This document shows positions 48,076 to 63,450 of a stretch of DNA of 64,000 nucleotides, one piece after another. Where the stretch lies: NCBI GenBank assembly GCA_963573385.1, contig CAUYLG010004905.1:1-64000 (forward strand), written 5' to 3'. The stretch's first letter is position 1. Each line of letters begins with the position of its first letter. Below the pieces are notes generated by a model. That model had not been told where the DNA came from. It saw only the letters and a list, made by a program, of their open reading frames with translations, and searched no databases. This DNA comes from Cacajao melanocephalus (taxonomy: Eukaryota > Chordata > Mammalia > Primates > Pitheciidae). A program made the position numbers and the translations under genes.

Positions 48076-49239
48076 TCAAGATGGGTTTTTGCTACATCAC
48101 TTAAAATGCAAATCATGCTCTTAAAAGGGGAAAGAATGGATAGTTGGTGGAAACTATCAGTTAGCCATGATTGTTTAGTATTATTGGGTATCCATCATGT
48201 ATGAAGCAATGTACCACGTTCTGGTCCATTAATGTAAAAGCATAGTCCCTAGCCTCAAATAATGTAGAGACTAGATGGGAGAGAGTTATTTAAACATGCA
48301 TGGTTTATAGAAACAATACCAAATATTTGTTAATAGCTATTAAAATATTTACATACTTTGGCATGTTCTCTTCCAGGAGTGAATCATAAGGAAATAATTT
48401 AAATGGAAAAATGCATAAACAAGTTATTGCCACATTGTTTATGATAATAAAATATTGCCTATGACTTAGACAAACTCAACAGGAAGGTAAATTTTGGCAA
48501 ATCTACTTAAAACGCTTTAAAACCTTTATTGTATATGTATGAATCCACAGATTAGAAAAATATTTCCAGAAATATATGACAGACGTAAGGTCAATATGTG
48601 AACATTATATTGTTAACTAAAAAAGCAAAATATTAATTGCTTCTGTATTTCCATGCAACCATCCAAAACGTGTGTATGTATGACCAAGGACTGTAAACCA
48701 TCAAGGAAAAAAGAAAATAGTTACATTTATTGTGGTGGAAGTGATTTGAGTGAATTTTTAATTTTACTTATACTTCTGTTGCTCTTAGTCTAACATCAAT
48801 TTATAGTTTGGTACTCAACATAAAAATTTCTAAAGATGGAAGTTGAATGCAGAGAACGGGGTTGCTGTCTCCTCAGCTCACCTTATGTTTCCCTGTCTCT
48901 CTCATTTTTTTGTCCTAATTTCTACACTTTGTAATGCACATCTATCATTCCATGTCTTTACTGTTAGAACCTGCTTCTGATTGAGATTTCCATTTTGTCT
49001 CATCTGATCATTGAGGTACCTTACCAATAATCTTAGCTATATTAGCTAATTCTAATTTCCTAGTTGTGACCTCAATGCCTTGTAGCCTTTTTCTTCTTTC
49101 CAGGGGAATGTACTTTTGGCATTCACAGGGCCCTCCTCTCTTCCTCTCTCTATAAGTGGAAGTCATGTGTCCATTTGGAGAGTATGGTTCTATATTCTCC
49201 CCTTTTATAGCCTTTACCATATTTCAAGTTTTTGTTACC
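48076..49239. other. Unassigned DNA
   Basis: 48.38-48.57 kb could be a scrap of old L1 ('acattgtttatgataataaa', 'caaactcaacaggaaggt'), too weak to call. Confidence 0.5.
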
Positions 49240-49352
49240 ATATGCCTCCAACCCAGGAGCTGACTATGTTTTTACCTTGGGTACCCCAGCATCCATCAGG
49301 AAGCTGGCACACTTTAGGAACACAATAAATGTTGATGAAGTTTTTGATGAAC
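49240..49352 (+). mobile_element. L2 LINE 3' terminus
   Basis: 'ctggcacactttaggaacac' then 'aataaatgttgatgaag' matches the L2 end ('cctggcacatagtaggcgct', 'caataaatgtttgttgaa'). Confidence 0.5.
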
Positions 49353-50345
49353 TTACTTTGATCCAGGATGACCAGCAAAATTTTCTAATCACTGCAGACA
49401 TGAAAGAAGGTTGATTATAATTTGGGATACTATAAAAAGAGTCAAGTACTTGGAGAAAAGGAATACTTTTTCCTTTTTTTTTTTTTGCCCCCTAAAATGC
49501 ATAATCTCTTTTCATTTTGCATTATAATCAATAACAAAATTGTGGTCAATATTAGCTGAAGATATGATTATTTGTAAAGGAATTATTTTATACAAATCAG
49601 CAATATTTAGTTTATTTATTAGAATGTTACAAACATATCTAGGTGATTATGTGTATAAATGAGGAGCTTGGATGAGTGATCCAGAAAAATCTTATGACAT
49701 CTTTTGAGGTAATTAATTGTTCTGGTGTTGCTTTTCAAAAAGTAATATGTTGAGCATGTTTTGTTTGATTTTTAAGTATATTTCTATCTACAACTGAGTT
49801 ACCTCTTTCAGTTATAGTATAGCATAAGTTAAGTAATAAATAGCAACTTGGATACTATAGCCATCGAGCCACGTTTTCTAAGTACCTGGCATGCATGTTT
49901 CCAAGGAATGCTTAGGAAGAGACAATGTAAAATCAGAAGTTTAAGATGTCAGTCAGCATCCTTTTATCTGTCTATGAATTTATGCCTGCTTTTCTTAACC
50001 TGATTTTTATCTTTATCAGTCTTTGGAGAAAAAGATAAGTTAATCAATCACTCACTGTACAAACTATTTGGTCTTGAAGCAGCATTTGATAGTTGTATCA
50101 AGTTAAAAGATTAAGTGGTAACTCCACAAGGAATTCTTCTCCTCCAAGTTGACAGGCGATTTCTCACTAGTTGCCCCCTCAAGATTCTCAAGCTGCTACA
50201 GTAAGAGCGTAGGGAAAAGGCGAGCCCTGCTCCTCCCAGAGAAATTAGTTATAGACTCCAGCAACCAGAATATTATTGGCAAGTGGGCCTAATTATTGTC
50301 TTCCCTTTCATCCCATAATTTCAGATTAAAAATTGGCCTTTTCAG
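49353..50345. other. Unassigned AT-rich DNA
   Basis: A T-run near 49475-49486 and otherwise nothing named. Confidence 0.6.
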
Positions 50346-50628
50346 GGTCAGGCGCAGTGGTTCCCACCTGTAATCCTAGCATTTTGGGAGTTTGAGGTAG
50401 GAGAATTGCTTGAGACTAGGAGTTTGAGATCACCTTGGGCAACATAGCAAGACCCCATCTCTACAAAAAGTTTAAAAAATTAGCCAGGTGGTGGTGGCCC
50501 ACACCTGTAGTCCCTGCTACTCAGGAGGCTGAGGCAGGAGAATCATTGAAGCCCGGAAGTTACACACTGTAGTGAGCTCTGATTGTGCTACTATATTCCA
50601 TCCTGGGCAGCAGAGCTAGACCTAGACA
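50346..50628 (+). mobile_element. AluJ-like SINE, sense
   Basis: Starts 'ggtcaggcgcagtggttccc', has J-type 'ttgagactaggagtttgag', 'gggcaacatagcaagacccc' and 'tgtagtgagctctgattgtg'. The A-tail position is replaced by a GGGGA-rich tract. Confidence 0.95.
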
Positions 50629-50998
50629 GATGAAGGGGAGGGCAGGGGAAGAGAGGGGAGGGCAGGAGAAGAGAAGGGAGGGCAGGGGAAGAGAGGGGAG
50701 GGCAGGGGAGAGGAGGGGAGGGGAGGGGAAGAGGAGAGGAGGGGAGAGGAGGGGAAGAGGAGGGGAGAGGAGGGGAAGAGGAGGGGAGGGGAGGGGAAGA
50801 GGAGAGGAGGGGAGAGGAGGGGAAGAGGAGAGGAGGTGAGAGGAGGGGAGAGGAGGGGAAGAGGAGAGGAGGGGAGGGGAGGGGAGGGGAAGAGGAGGGG
50901 AGAGGAGGGGAGAGGAGGGGAAGAGGAGAGGAGGGGAGGGGAGGGTAAGAGGAGAGGAGGGGACGGGAGGGGAAGAGGAGGGAAGGGGAGGGGAGGAT
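50629..50998. repeat. GGGGA/GGGGAAGA polypurine tandem tract
   Basis: About 370 bp, almost all purine on the plus strand. The first part has 20-bp units ('ggcaggggaagagaggggag' at 50641, 50661 and 50681 with small changes); later parts repeat 'ggggagaggaggggaagagg'-type units. Dense GGGG runs spaced by A or GA. It sits where the neighbouring Alu's A-tail should be. Antisense Pro/Ser-rich frames of 131 and 163 codons are artefacts of the repeat. Confidence 0.98.
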
Positions 50999-54030
<3,032 letters not shown>

Positions 54031-54035
54031 TTCTT

Positions 54036-54337
54036 TTTCTTTTCTTTTTTTTTGGAGACAGAGTTTTGCTCTGTTGCCCAGGCTGGAGTACAGTGGCCTG
54101 ATCTCGGCGGCTCACTGTAACCTCCACCTCCCTGATTCCAGCCATTCTCCTGCCTCAGCCACTTGAGTAGCTGGGATTAAAGGTGCCTGCACCATGCCAA
54201 GCTAATTTTTGCATTTTTAGTAGAGATAGGGTTTCATCATGTTGGCCAGGCTGATCTTGAACTCCTGACCTCAAGTGATCTGCACGCCTTGGCTTCCCAA
54301 AGTGCTGGGATTATAGGTATGAGCAACTACGCCCACC
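54036..54337 (-). mobile_element. Alu SINE, antisense
   Basis: T-rich tail, 'ggagacagagttttgctctg', both arms, ending 'gagcaactacgcccacc'. 'tacaatttctt' (54025-54035) and 'tacaaccttctt' (from 54338) resemble a diverged target duplication. Confidence 0.96.
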
Positions 54338-54589
54338 TACAACCTTCTTGACTGGTCTGCTGAGTTTAACTTTTTTAAAGAGTAGTACCAAAACTAATAA
54401 ATTATAAATGCAGTCTTCACCTGTTCTCTGTAGTCTCTATTGTATTAATTCCCACTTCAGTAGTATCTTTGACTCTTAAGGCTATCTTTCATGTGAAAAT
54501 GAATCAAGAAAATGGTGAAAAATTGCACAATAAAATGGCTAGAGATGTTCTATACAAAGTAGGATTACAGATTCATAAAACATTATATA

Positions 54590-54745
54590 TGGGAGGGACA
54601 TTTAAAACCATGTGGTTTAAATCTCTCTTGATTCGGTAAGCCAAGATCCAGAGAGGCTAAATAATTGATCCAAGGTTACTGAGTGCCAGCACTAGGTATC
54701 CAGATGGTGCAACTCCAAGTTTAATACCATTTCCAGCACTCCAGG
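54590..54745 (-). mobile_element. MIR- or L2-like remnant
   Basis: 'gatccagagaggctaaataa', 'ttgatccaaggttactgagt' and 'gccagcactaggtatccag' resemble antisense MIR ('cagagaggttaagtaac', 'ttgcccaaggtcacacag'). Confidence 0.55.
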
Positions 54746-57284
54746 CATTCTAAGGGAAATTTTTATGAAAATACTAATTTATAAAATAGTGGCATTGATG
54801 CCAAGAAAAGCTTAGGGCTTATAGCAGATCGAAAGTATTTCCTCCCCCAAAAAGCAAGGAATATGATCATACATATGCCTTGAATTATGATCATACTCAA
54901 CTTGAATTCTGATCTTCACCCAACTCAAAGTAGTAGAATTTTATATCTGTGATTTTAAATGTTGGGATTCAAATGGCTTTAACAATTTCAGCCAGTTTAC
55001 TCCATGAAGTGCCAGGTCAGGAAAAGGGCACATGGCCTCACAGTGTTTTACTAGCCTTGCGTGCCACAGAGACCTGGTTTCAGCTGTTCTAAGCGTGAGT
55101 CTCCTTAGTGGCCACTGACATCCACAGTGGCCCAGTTGTAATGCTAATGGCAGATGGACACAGGGGATGTTTTCTGAAGGCTGAGGGGGATGTAACATTC
55201 GACTCAGCAAGGAAGTCGTTTCTGTTTTCATACATGCTCTTGATCAACTCATCAAAACAGAGAAAAGTTCATGTAGAACACATTTCTGATCTCTGTGAAA
55301 ACATAGGCATTTACCTCTGGCCGGTTGGGTTGAACTCTAACCTTAGAAACTACGGTATGAATGCAGTCAGGGAAAAAAAAATGCAGAGAAAACTTGTCTT
55401 TCTCAGTCATGGATGACAAAGGATTCCGGGCAGTTTATTCAGTTCTGTCAAAATGATCACTGAACTACTAGCTCGCTCAGGCCTTCCATGGAGACCTGAG
55501 GCTTCGGTCATCCATTCATTCTCAGTCTCTCATCTGTGCCTTTGGAAAGTGGAGCTCATCTATTTGGGTTTTTTTTTTTTTTTTTTTTGAGCTCAACACT
55601 TCAAAAGATTAACATGAATAAAGGGACAAGGAGTTGCCACTATTTAGCCCAAATGAGATGGCTAATATAGTTGTTTTGCTGAATAATACTTAGACTTGAT
55701 TGTAGTGACAAAATGTTTCTGGCAAGTAATTACAATTTTGAAGCTCATACATTTTAGCATTTATAATAATGAAGAAGAAATACATTTTTTCCCCTCACTT
55801 TGAAATCATTCAAATCTGAACAGAATTAATTACATACAAGATGTTTATAAAGTCCTCATAGCACATAAAAAAAAACTTAATAGCTTTGAATGAGGGCCTA
55901 ATAGAGAAAACATCACACAGAGCCATGTTGTGTTGCATTTTAATACAGGCATTGATTGTTGATATTTTAAAAATAATCTTCTTCATGGTATGTCATTTCA
56001 GGATGGTATCATTGCTGGTCTTCCTTTGGTAGAAGCATGTTGAAACATGTGAAGATGCTTATTAGATTGCTAATTATAATGAATTGACATTACATATCCA
56101 TGAGCCTTCGTAATGAAGACTCAAAGATGCAGTTACATTGAACACTTATATTCTGAACTGGACGAAAACTAGCAAATTATGAAAACATGACAAGGCAAAG
56201 GGACTTGAGCCATGGGAGTTAATTGGTGGAGAAATGGCCATGAAAATGAGGGTTAGTGTCTGGTTTGTACAGATTTCTCTTGACCTAAACCATTCATCCT
56301 TGATGATACAAATGATACTTTCCTTCTGGTGTAAGGACACATTTCACATGAATATTTCATTTGCTGTTTTTAAGAAACAGAAGGAAGTTCAGAATGATCT
56401 TGCACATGCTGTTTTTCAAGTGCCTTTAACTCAAAATAATCACTACACCACAATGGCATATTTGGATGTGCACTGTTCTGAATTTCTTCACTTGCCCTCT
56501 GAGAGCACAACAGATATTCCAATACCATCTTATCAGAATGCAGATTCAAGAAGCTCACACTTCCACTCCACAACTTGCCCTGGTGTTGTAGGCAGCTCCC
56601 AGATGATGAGTCTATTGCTCTCTGCTACAAACCTTGTCCACACAAGCTACCTTGACAGTTCCCTCCCCACATGAAGTTAGAAATCCAACATAAGAGGTTT
56701 CAGAGATTCCTAAACCCTTAAAGATACTCACATCCGTATGAAGGCTGTAAGGTCCCCTGATATCAAAGATGTTTCTTAGGCTTATGACTAACTCACTGAC
56801 TCTCAGGGCAGAAAAAAGATGGAAAGCTAGCCAGTAACTACATTCCCAGAGTACTGCACTGCATAACAGCAAGGCATTTGCTCATGGTACCATCTACTCG
56901 TACCAAAGACACCTGCAGGTTGTACTTCCTTTCCTTGGATGTGATATGGAATAGAAACCTGTTTGTACTAGTCTCAAGAGTCCAAATTATTTTTTTCTAA
57001 TCTGGGATTTGAGGTATCATGCAGGTAGGTTTTTGAGATAACAAAGATGACAGAGAAATCCTTCATCTAAATTTCAGAGTATTTTGATCTCAGAAGGCTG
57101 TTTAAAGTGCAGACAAAAGGGTTTGTAAGCTAGAACAAGCAAGACAAAAAGGGAAGCATGAGGGCAGATGTGGATACTGAAACATAAATGGCAGTGCTGA
57201 AGCAGCAGATTGGCATTATGTGGGAACCAGTTCTTGGCATCATATGTGACTAGTGTTTCTGTCTCTGGCCAAATATCACATGTG
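54746..57284. other. Unassigned DNA
   Basis: 2.5 kb with a T20 run at 55569-55588. It contains a 146-codon plus-strand frame (56234-56674), 102- and 96-codon frames near 55 kb and two minus-strand frames (56370-56872). None shows a domain. 56.37-56.95 kb reads like an old interspersed repeat, but I cannot name it. Confidence 0.55.
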
Positions 57285-57714
57285 GGCATGTGTTGTATGC
57301 ACTTTACTTTATTGTGACTTGTAGACATTGTGGGGTTTTTGTTTGTTTGTTTGTTTGTTTGTTTACAGATTAGAGGTTTGTGGGAAACCTGCATTGAACA
57401 ACTTCATTTTTCCAGCAGCGTGTGCTTACTTTTTGTCTCTGTGTCATATTTGGGTCATTCTCACAGTATCACCATTTTTCATTATTATTATAATCTGTTA
57501 TGGTGATCTGTGATCAGGGATCTCTGATATTACTACTGTAATTATTTTGGGACCCCATGAACCACCCCCATATAAGATGGTGAACTTAATGGATAAATAC
57601 TGTGTGTGTTCTCTCTATTGCACTAGCCATTTCCCCATCTGTATACCTCTCCTTGGGCCTTCTTGATCACTGACACACAACAATGTTGAAATTAGGCAAA
57701 TCAATGTCTCTACA

Positions 57715-58468
57715 ATGGCCTCTAAGTGTTTAAATGAAAGAAAGAGTCACAAATCTCTCACTTTAACTCAAAAGCTAGAAATGATTAAGCTTAGTGAGGA
57801 AGGAATGTTGAAAGCTGAGAAAGGGCAAAAGATAGGTCTCTTATACCAAATAGTTTGCCAGTTGTACATGCAAAGGAAAAGTTCTTGAAAGAAACTAAAA
57901 GTGCTACTCCATGAACATACAAATAATGAAAAAGTGAAAGAGCCTTATTTGCTGATGAAGTTTCAGTGGTCTGAATAGAAGATCAAACCAGCCACAACAT
58001 TTCCATAAACCAAAGTCTAATCCAGGGGAAGACCCTAAGTCTCTTTAATTCTATGAAAGCTAAGACTGGTAAGGAAGCTGAAGAAGAAAACTTGGAAGCT
58101 AGCAACTTCACATTTGCTTCATGAGGTTTGAGGAAAAAAGTCATCTCCCTTCATAATATAAAAGTACAAGATGAAGTAGCAAATGCTGAAGAAGAAGCTA
58201 CAACAAGTTATCCAGAAGATCTAGCTAAGATCATTGATGAACTTGGTTGCACTAAACAACAGATTTTCAGTGTAGACAAAACAGCCCTACATTAGAAGAA
58301 GATGCCATTTTTTTTTAGACGGAGTCTCGCTCTGTCACCCAGGCAGGAGTGCAGTGGCACAATCTCAGCTCACTGCAACCTTCACCTCACAGGTTCAAGT
58401 TGTTCTTCACAGCCTCCCAAGTAGCTGGGACTACAGGTGCACACCACCACACCCAGATAATTTTTTTG

Positions 58469-58499
<31 letters not shown>

Positions 58500-59246
58500 T
58501 TAGTAGAGATAATGTGGTCTCAAACTCCTGACCTTGTGACCCATTCGCCTCAGCTTCCCAAATTGCCAGGATTACAGGCATGAGCCACTGCACTTGGCTG
58601 CCATTTAGGGCTTTCATAACTCTGGAGGATACATCAGTGCCTCCCTTCAAAGATACGAGCTTCAAAAGACAGGTTAACTCTTTTATCTGGGGCTAATGCA
58701 GCTGATGATTTTACGTTAAAGCCAGTACTCTGTTATCATTTCAAAAATCCTAGAGCCCTTAAGAATTATGCTAAATCTACACTACTTATGCTCTAGAAAT
58801 GGAACAGCAAAGCATGGATGACAGTACACCGGTTTATACCAGGTTTACTGAATATTTTAAGCCCAGAGTTGAGACCTACTGCCTAGGCAAAAAGATTCCT
58901 TTCACAATATTACTGCTCATTGACAATGCACTTTGAAACCCAAAAGCTCTGATGGAGATGTACAAGGAGATTAATGTTTTCATGCTTGCTAACAACATCC
59001 ATTCTGCAATCCATGAATCTTGACTTTCAAGTATTATCATTCAATCAATACATTTCATAAGGCTATTCCTGTCATAGAGGGCTATTTCTCTGATGCATCT
59101 GGATAAAGTAAATTGAAAACCATCTGCAAAGGATTCAACATCCTAGAGTCAATTAAGACGTTCATGATTCATGGAAGGAGGTCAAAATATTAATGGAGAT
59201 CTGGAAGAAGTTGATTTTGACCCTGATGGATGACTTTGAGGGATCA
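57715..59246 (+). pseudogene. Tigger (pogo-like) transposase, broken
   Basis: The start ATG is at 57715 and 57 codons stay open to a TGA at 57886-57888. They include 'LTLTQKLEMIKLSEEGM', the CENP-B/pogo-type N-terminal helix-turn-helix. Further on the frame is shifted and stopped several times. Recognisable pieces are '[11 protein letters not shown]' just before the Alu (the first catalytic Asp, with the usual Glu after it changed to Lys) and 'LLIDNA' near 58914-58931 (second catalytic Asp) followed by a stop. The last third is missing. It cannot encode a working enzyme; in a live element this would cut and paste DNA at TA sites. Confidence 0.85.
58311..58598 (-). mobile_element. Alu SINE, antisense, inside Tigger, exact TSD
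   Basis: Duplicated 'tgccattt' flanks it (58303-58310 and 58599-58606). Its middle A-rich linker has become a (TA)n run (58469-58490) followed by T11, and a short right-arm segment near 'atggggtttcaccatg' is missing. Confidence 0.97.
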
Positions 59247-61799
59247 AGAGGGCTCACCTGCTCTCTTCTCTAACCTACAGGGTCACTTCGAAGGCTACCT
59301 GTTATTTAGTTGTTCTACACAAATTCCAAGATGTCCAGATATGCATGAATGGATGGACAATGGATAACTATGCTAAGAACTGGCTATGGAAATATGTATA
59401 GATTAATGCTTTTAATCTTTCCAACACTCCGTATAGAACTCCAAAGCTAAATGAACAGGGTTGATCTAATGAACCAATGGATTATTGTGGTCATCAAGTT
59501 TCTAAATGCATCATGATTTTGTCCCACAACCCTATCCAGAAACAAAGATCAATACTTGAACTACCTACATAAACATCAATATGTCGTTTAAATTGAGAAA
59601 TAAGAGGGTCTTATAACATGCTTGTTTTGACCTTCTCCTCTCAGGGAATCCAGTATATTCTGAAAAAGTTAGTAGCATGATATATTAGTTCAACTATATG
59701 TAACATGAAAGACTAAAGCTCCATGAGTTGCGATTTGTTATTCCCTGATTTATAGCACCAGCATTTCTCCACTTCTATTCATTGAATTTCTGAAAAAAAG
59801 ACTGGCTATTACAGTCAAGGAAACTTTCTATAGCCTGCAATGGCATTTAATCTTGGCTCTGCATATTTTGCCTGGACTCTAACCAACTATATGCGTTTGA
59901 AACAGATTTATTGATTTGGCTCTTCATAATATCTTGTCATAGTAAGAGTGTGAAGCTGGATCCCACTTCTGTTTGTGTACATCTTAAGAAAGTCCTCCCC
60001 AGTGAAATGCATTGACCCTCTGCAGGGAAAAATTTCCATATATCAGGCACAAGTTTGAGGACTGGCATTGTACCAGTTTTGGTCTTCTAGGAAACAGATG
60101 ACAAAATGGAATGCTATGTGCATAAGATTTATTGAGAACACATCTGTGAAAGATAAGTAAGGGAGAAAGTTGGAGTGAGCAAAAAGAGCATTCAGCCCCT
60201 AGTGCAAAACTGAAACCTTTGAAAGAAAGAAAAGTGTGGAGAAAGGAGGATTTGGGAAGTGGAGCCTCAGCGGCAGTGTTTCAGTGTAGACTGAAACAGT
60301 CTCGGCCAGCCTAACAGAGAGCCCTAAGACAAAGGGTGCCCCTTGGGGGCAGCCACCTTTGGGTAGAGAGAGGTAGGTTCTTGTGCCTGCTATGGACAGA
60401 CATTGGCTGGGAGTAGTTCAGGGAAAGCCTGGGTTGAGTGTGAATGTTCTGGTGAATCCCAGGGTTTCAGCAACTGAAGGCTTATTGGCTACACAATTTT
60501 CTTTGCAGCAGGATCTCTCTTGAATGGAAATCTGAGAAGTACACCTGCCTGACTGACATGAGCCTATCATGTTTTTAGTTCTTACAGAGAGTGTCTTCCA
60601 CCAAAACTTGTAAAGTACACATTTTCTCAAGTATGAAATATGGTTAAAAGCCTAGCGATACCAAATTAATGGTGAGTGTCTGCCATGCAACTCCAGACAT
60701 AAACTGATAAATACAGTCAGCCCAAGGCTAAATAGTAACCTATTTAAGAAAAGAAACCATCTTTGCTTCTCCCAGCGCTTAGCAAAGCCATAAATATATA
60801 TTACAATAGCTCCATGTATTTTGGTTAAAATGAAAAACAGATAATAGTCATTCTTAATTTTTGGAAGGGTTCACACTGTTAAAAAAAAAACTACATTCTT
60901 ATAGCTATGGTAAGGGGGAAAAATTCTGTCTTTATTAAAGCAGTTACCCATGCTGCCCTCAACATACATATACACCTTGACAAATATACATTTATCTAAA
61001 GTAGTTCCAAGTGTCACCAATATGCCTAATGCACACAATTCGAGAACTTTAATACAAAATATGCCATAAATGATATTTAATTATCTTTATTATTGCTAAT
61101 TCCCCATCCTTGATTCATGGCAAAGGCTGTTGTGAAGGATACCTGTTTTCGTCAAACTTGTTCTAAAAACAGACATTAAAAGGAAAGTAGAGCCTAGAAG
61201 AGGGGTAAGTAAAATCAGGTGCGATGATTGCTTATGATCCACGAGGTACCATAGCTATAACTCAGATATGCAAGTCAATTTCAATTCTACATGCTTCTTC
61301 CTGAATCCTTTTTCAAAGAAAGGATTTTCACATAATTTATCCTAGAGGGCTGCACTTACATTTTACTGTGATATCAGAAAATGAGATCCTTCTTTGTTCC
61401 GATTGAAGAATACATATATCTAGAGAAGAGCTTCTGGGGAAGTCTTCTGAAATGGGTTACAATGTCTGAGGTATCAGCAAGAACTTCAGATTCGATTACA
61501 GTCTTCCTTTACATAGACATCTAGGTATTATTATATTTCTTGTTTGATTGTTTTCAAGCAGATAATGTGTGTTGTGGTTAACATGTTTGGATTCTCTTTA
61601 AATGAAAGGGAAACAAAACACTATAAATGTCATAGAAACCAAGCTTAAATGAAAGGGAGACATGAAGAACCTGAAGACTACATGAAATTTTTGAATTAAT
61701 TTATGTTCTATTCATAAAATATTTCAGTCATTTCTGATTAATTGACCTTGACTGATGTAAAAATATTTATATTTCTTTATGTTAAGAAATCTCCTTACC
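59247..61799. other. Unassigned DNA, possible LTR-like part
   Basis: 60.06-60.64 kb is less AT-rich ('gataagatttattgagaac'-like polyadenylation complement, G-rich blocks, 'cagcctaacagagagccc') and may be an antisense LTR of unknown family. The rest shows nothing recognisable. The 70-codon minus frame at 60418-60630 has no domain. Confidence 0.5.
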
Positions 61800-61813
61800 T
61801 ATCTTTAATGTTT

Positions 61814-62117
61814 TGTTTTGTTTTGTTTTGTTTTGCTGAGACAGAGTCTCTCTATGTTGCCCAAGCTAGAGTGCAATGGCACAATCTTGACCCACTGCAA
61901 CCTCTACCTCCTGGGTTCAAGCAATTCTCATGCCTCAGGCTCACCGGTAGCTGGAACTATAGTCATGAGCCACCATGTGTGGCTACTTTTTGTATTTTCA
62001 GTAGAGATGGGTTTGCCGTGTTGGCCAGCCTGGTCGCAGACTCCGTTCCTGAGGTGATCCACCCAGTTCAGCCTCCCAAAGTACTGCAATGACAGGCATG
62101 AGCCATGGCACCCCGCT
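61814..62117 (-). mobile_element. Alu SINE, antisense, exact 14-bp TSD
   Basis: 'tatctttaatgttt' is found exactly at 61800-61813 and 62118-62131. The tail is a (TTTTG)n run. The arms are rather diverged ('gcatgagccatggcaccccgc' end, in part), with small indels. Confidence 0.98.
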
Positions 62118-62316
62118 TATCTTTAATGTTTAATCTGGTCCAGTTCACCAGCTGAATTTATGGAGAACTCAATCAAAATAAAGAATATTTTCTGCTTGGA
62201 TAAAATTGATTTTATTTATTACATACATTGGTGGAATAATTTAATTGAAACACTATTCAAGGTGTTTAAGTCACCATTTTCTCTTTGGCTTAACATTTTC
62301 TCTTTTGCTATTTATG

Positions 62317-62604
62317 TTTGTTTGTTTTTGGTAGAGTCTCGCTCTGTTGCGCAGGCTGGAGTGCAGTGGCACAATCTTGGCTCACTGCACCCTCCACCTC
62401 CTGGTTCAAGCAGTTCTCCTGCCTCAGCCTCCAAGTAGCCAGGATTACAGGTGCCTACCACCATGACCCACTAATTGTTTTGTATTTTTAAAAGAGACAG
62501 GGTTTGCCCATTCATGCTGGTTTTGAACTCCTGACCTGAAGTGATCTACCCACCTCAGCCTCCCAAAGTGCTGGGATTACAGGCATGAGCCACCGTTCCA
62601 GGCC
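62317..62604 (-). mobile_element. Alu SINE, antisense
   Basis: T/G-rich tail, 'gtagagtctcgctctgttgc', both arms and the end 'catgagccaccgttccaggcc' (in part). Same orientation as the Alu 200 bp upstream, so the two could recombine to a deletion. Confidence 0.97.
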
Positions 62605-62839
62605 AACTATTTTCATAATAGAAGAACATGACAAAAAAAAAGAATGTCATTCCCTTTTTACAAACCAATCTTTAAGTCCCTGAATCTATGCCCCTGGGTG
62701 TTTGAATCTATCTCCTTCCCATTTTAAATATTAAAAAAAAATTAAAACTTTCCCATTTAATTCCATTGTCCTATCAACAAAGCCATTTTTACCCTTAACT
62801 AAAAACTAACCCAAATGAATGTAATTTCCTAATTATCTA

Positions 62840-63450
62840 TATTTTCAAGGAGTTTTTCCTTAACCTCCTGCAATCAAATGTTTTCTTCTTTATGTATTGG
62901 CTGCAAATCAACAAATTTCACCTCCTTTTCCTTAGTCTTATTCTCATAAGCTTCCTTCAGTATCTCATAGTATTCATGCCCCTTCTTTCTTCAAAAACTT
63001 CCTGTAGTTTCAAGGACCCTGTAGCAATTATATGACACCTTTTTTGGCTTCCTTTTATAACATCTCCCAGTGGTCCCAATTCCCTGTAATTGAACATTTT
63101 CCACTCTAAACATTATTTGGCATTCAAAGTAATTAAAATGCTATTGTGCCACAAAATGTGCTTATTCACCTGCATGTGCTATTTTTTGTTCTAGGCACCA
63201 ATATACTGCAAAATATTTAGGTTTAAAACTGACTGATGCCTTATCTTGATCAACAATCTCCATCTGGAAAGCAGGATCAGTCCTATAAGCAAAGTATGCT
63301 TTAAAAAAAATAATTACACACACAGATCTCCAACCTCTTCCTCAGTGGGAAATGACAACACATTCAACATTTACTCCCCTTTTCATAGCTACCATCAGAG
63401 ATATTTCAGACACTGGGGAGCAATTAATAACTGTAATATAAGTATTTGCT
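62840..63450 (+). mobile_element. L2-like LINE fragment
   Basis: Pyrimidine-rich segments such as 'ttcctgtagtttcaaggacc', 'gacaccttttttggcttcc' and 'gtcccaattccctgtaattg' loosely track an internal L2 portion. Very decayed; a search is needed. Confidence 0.35.

Larger units (their letters stand above)
57285..59246 (+). mobile_element. Tigger-type DNA transposon, 3'-truncated, split by Alu
   Basis: Left-end region 'tgcactttactttattgtga', 'gattagaggtttgtgggaaa', 'gttatggtgatctgtgatca' followed by transposase-coding sequence up to 'ggatgactttgagggatcaa'. Similarity then stops, so the coding end, 3' UTR and right inverted repeat are missing. A (TTTG)n run at 57341-57364 has expanded in the 5' UTR. 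Tigger1/2-like by recollection. Confidence 0.88.

Noticed and set aside
56234..56674. 146-codon plus-strand frame
   Set aside because: No recognisable motif; the opposite strand is also open in places and the sequence has the feel of a decayed repeat.
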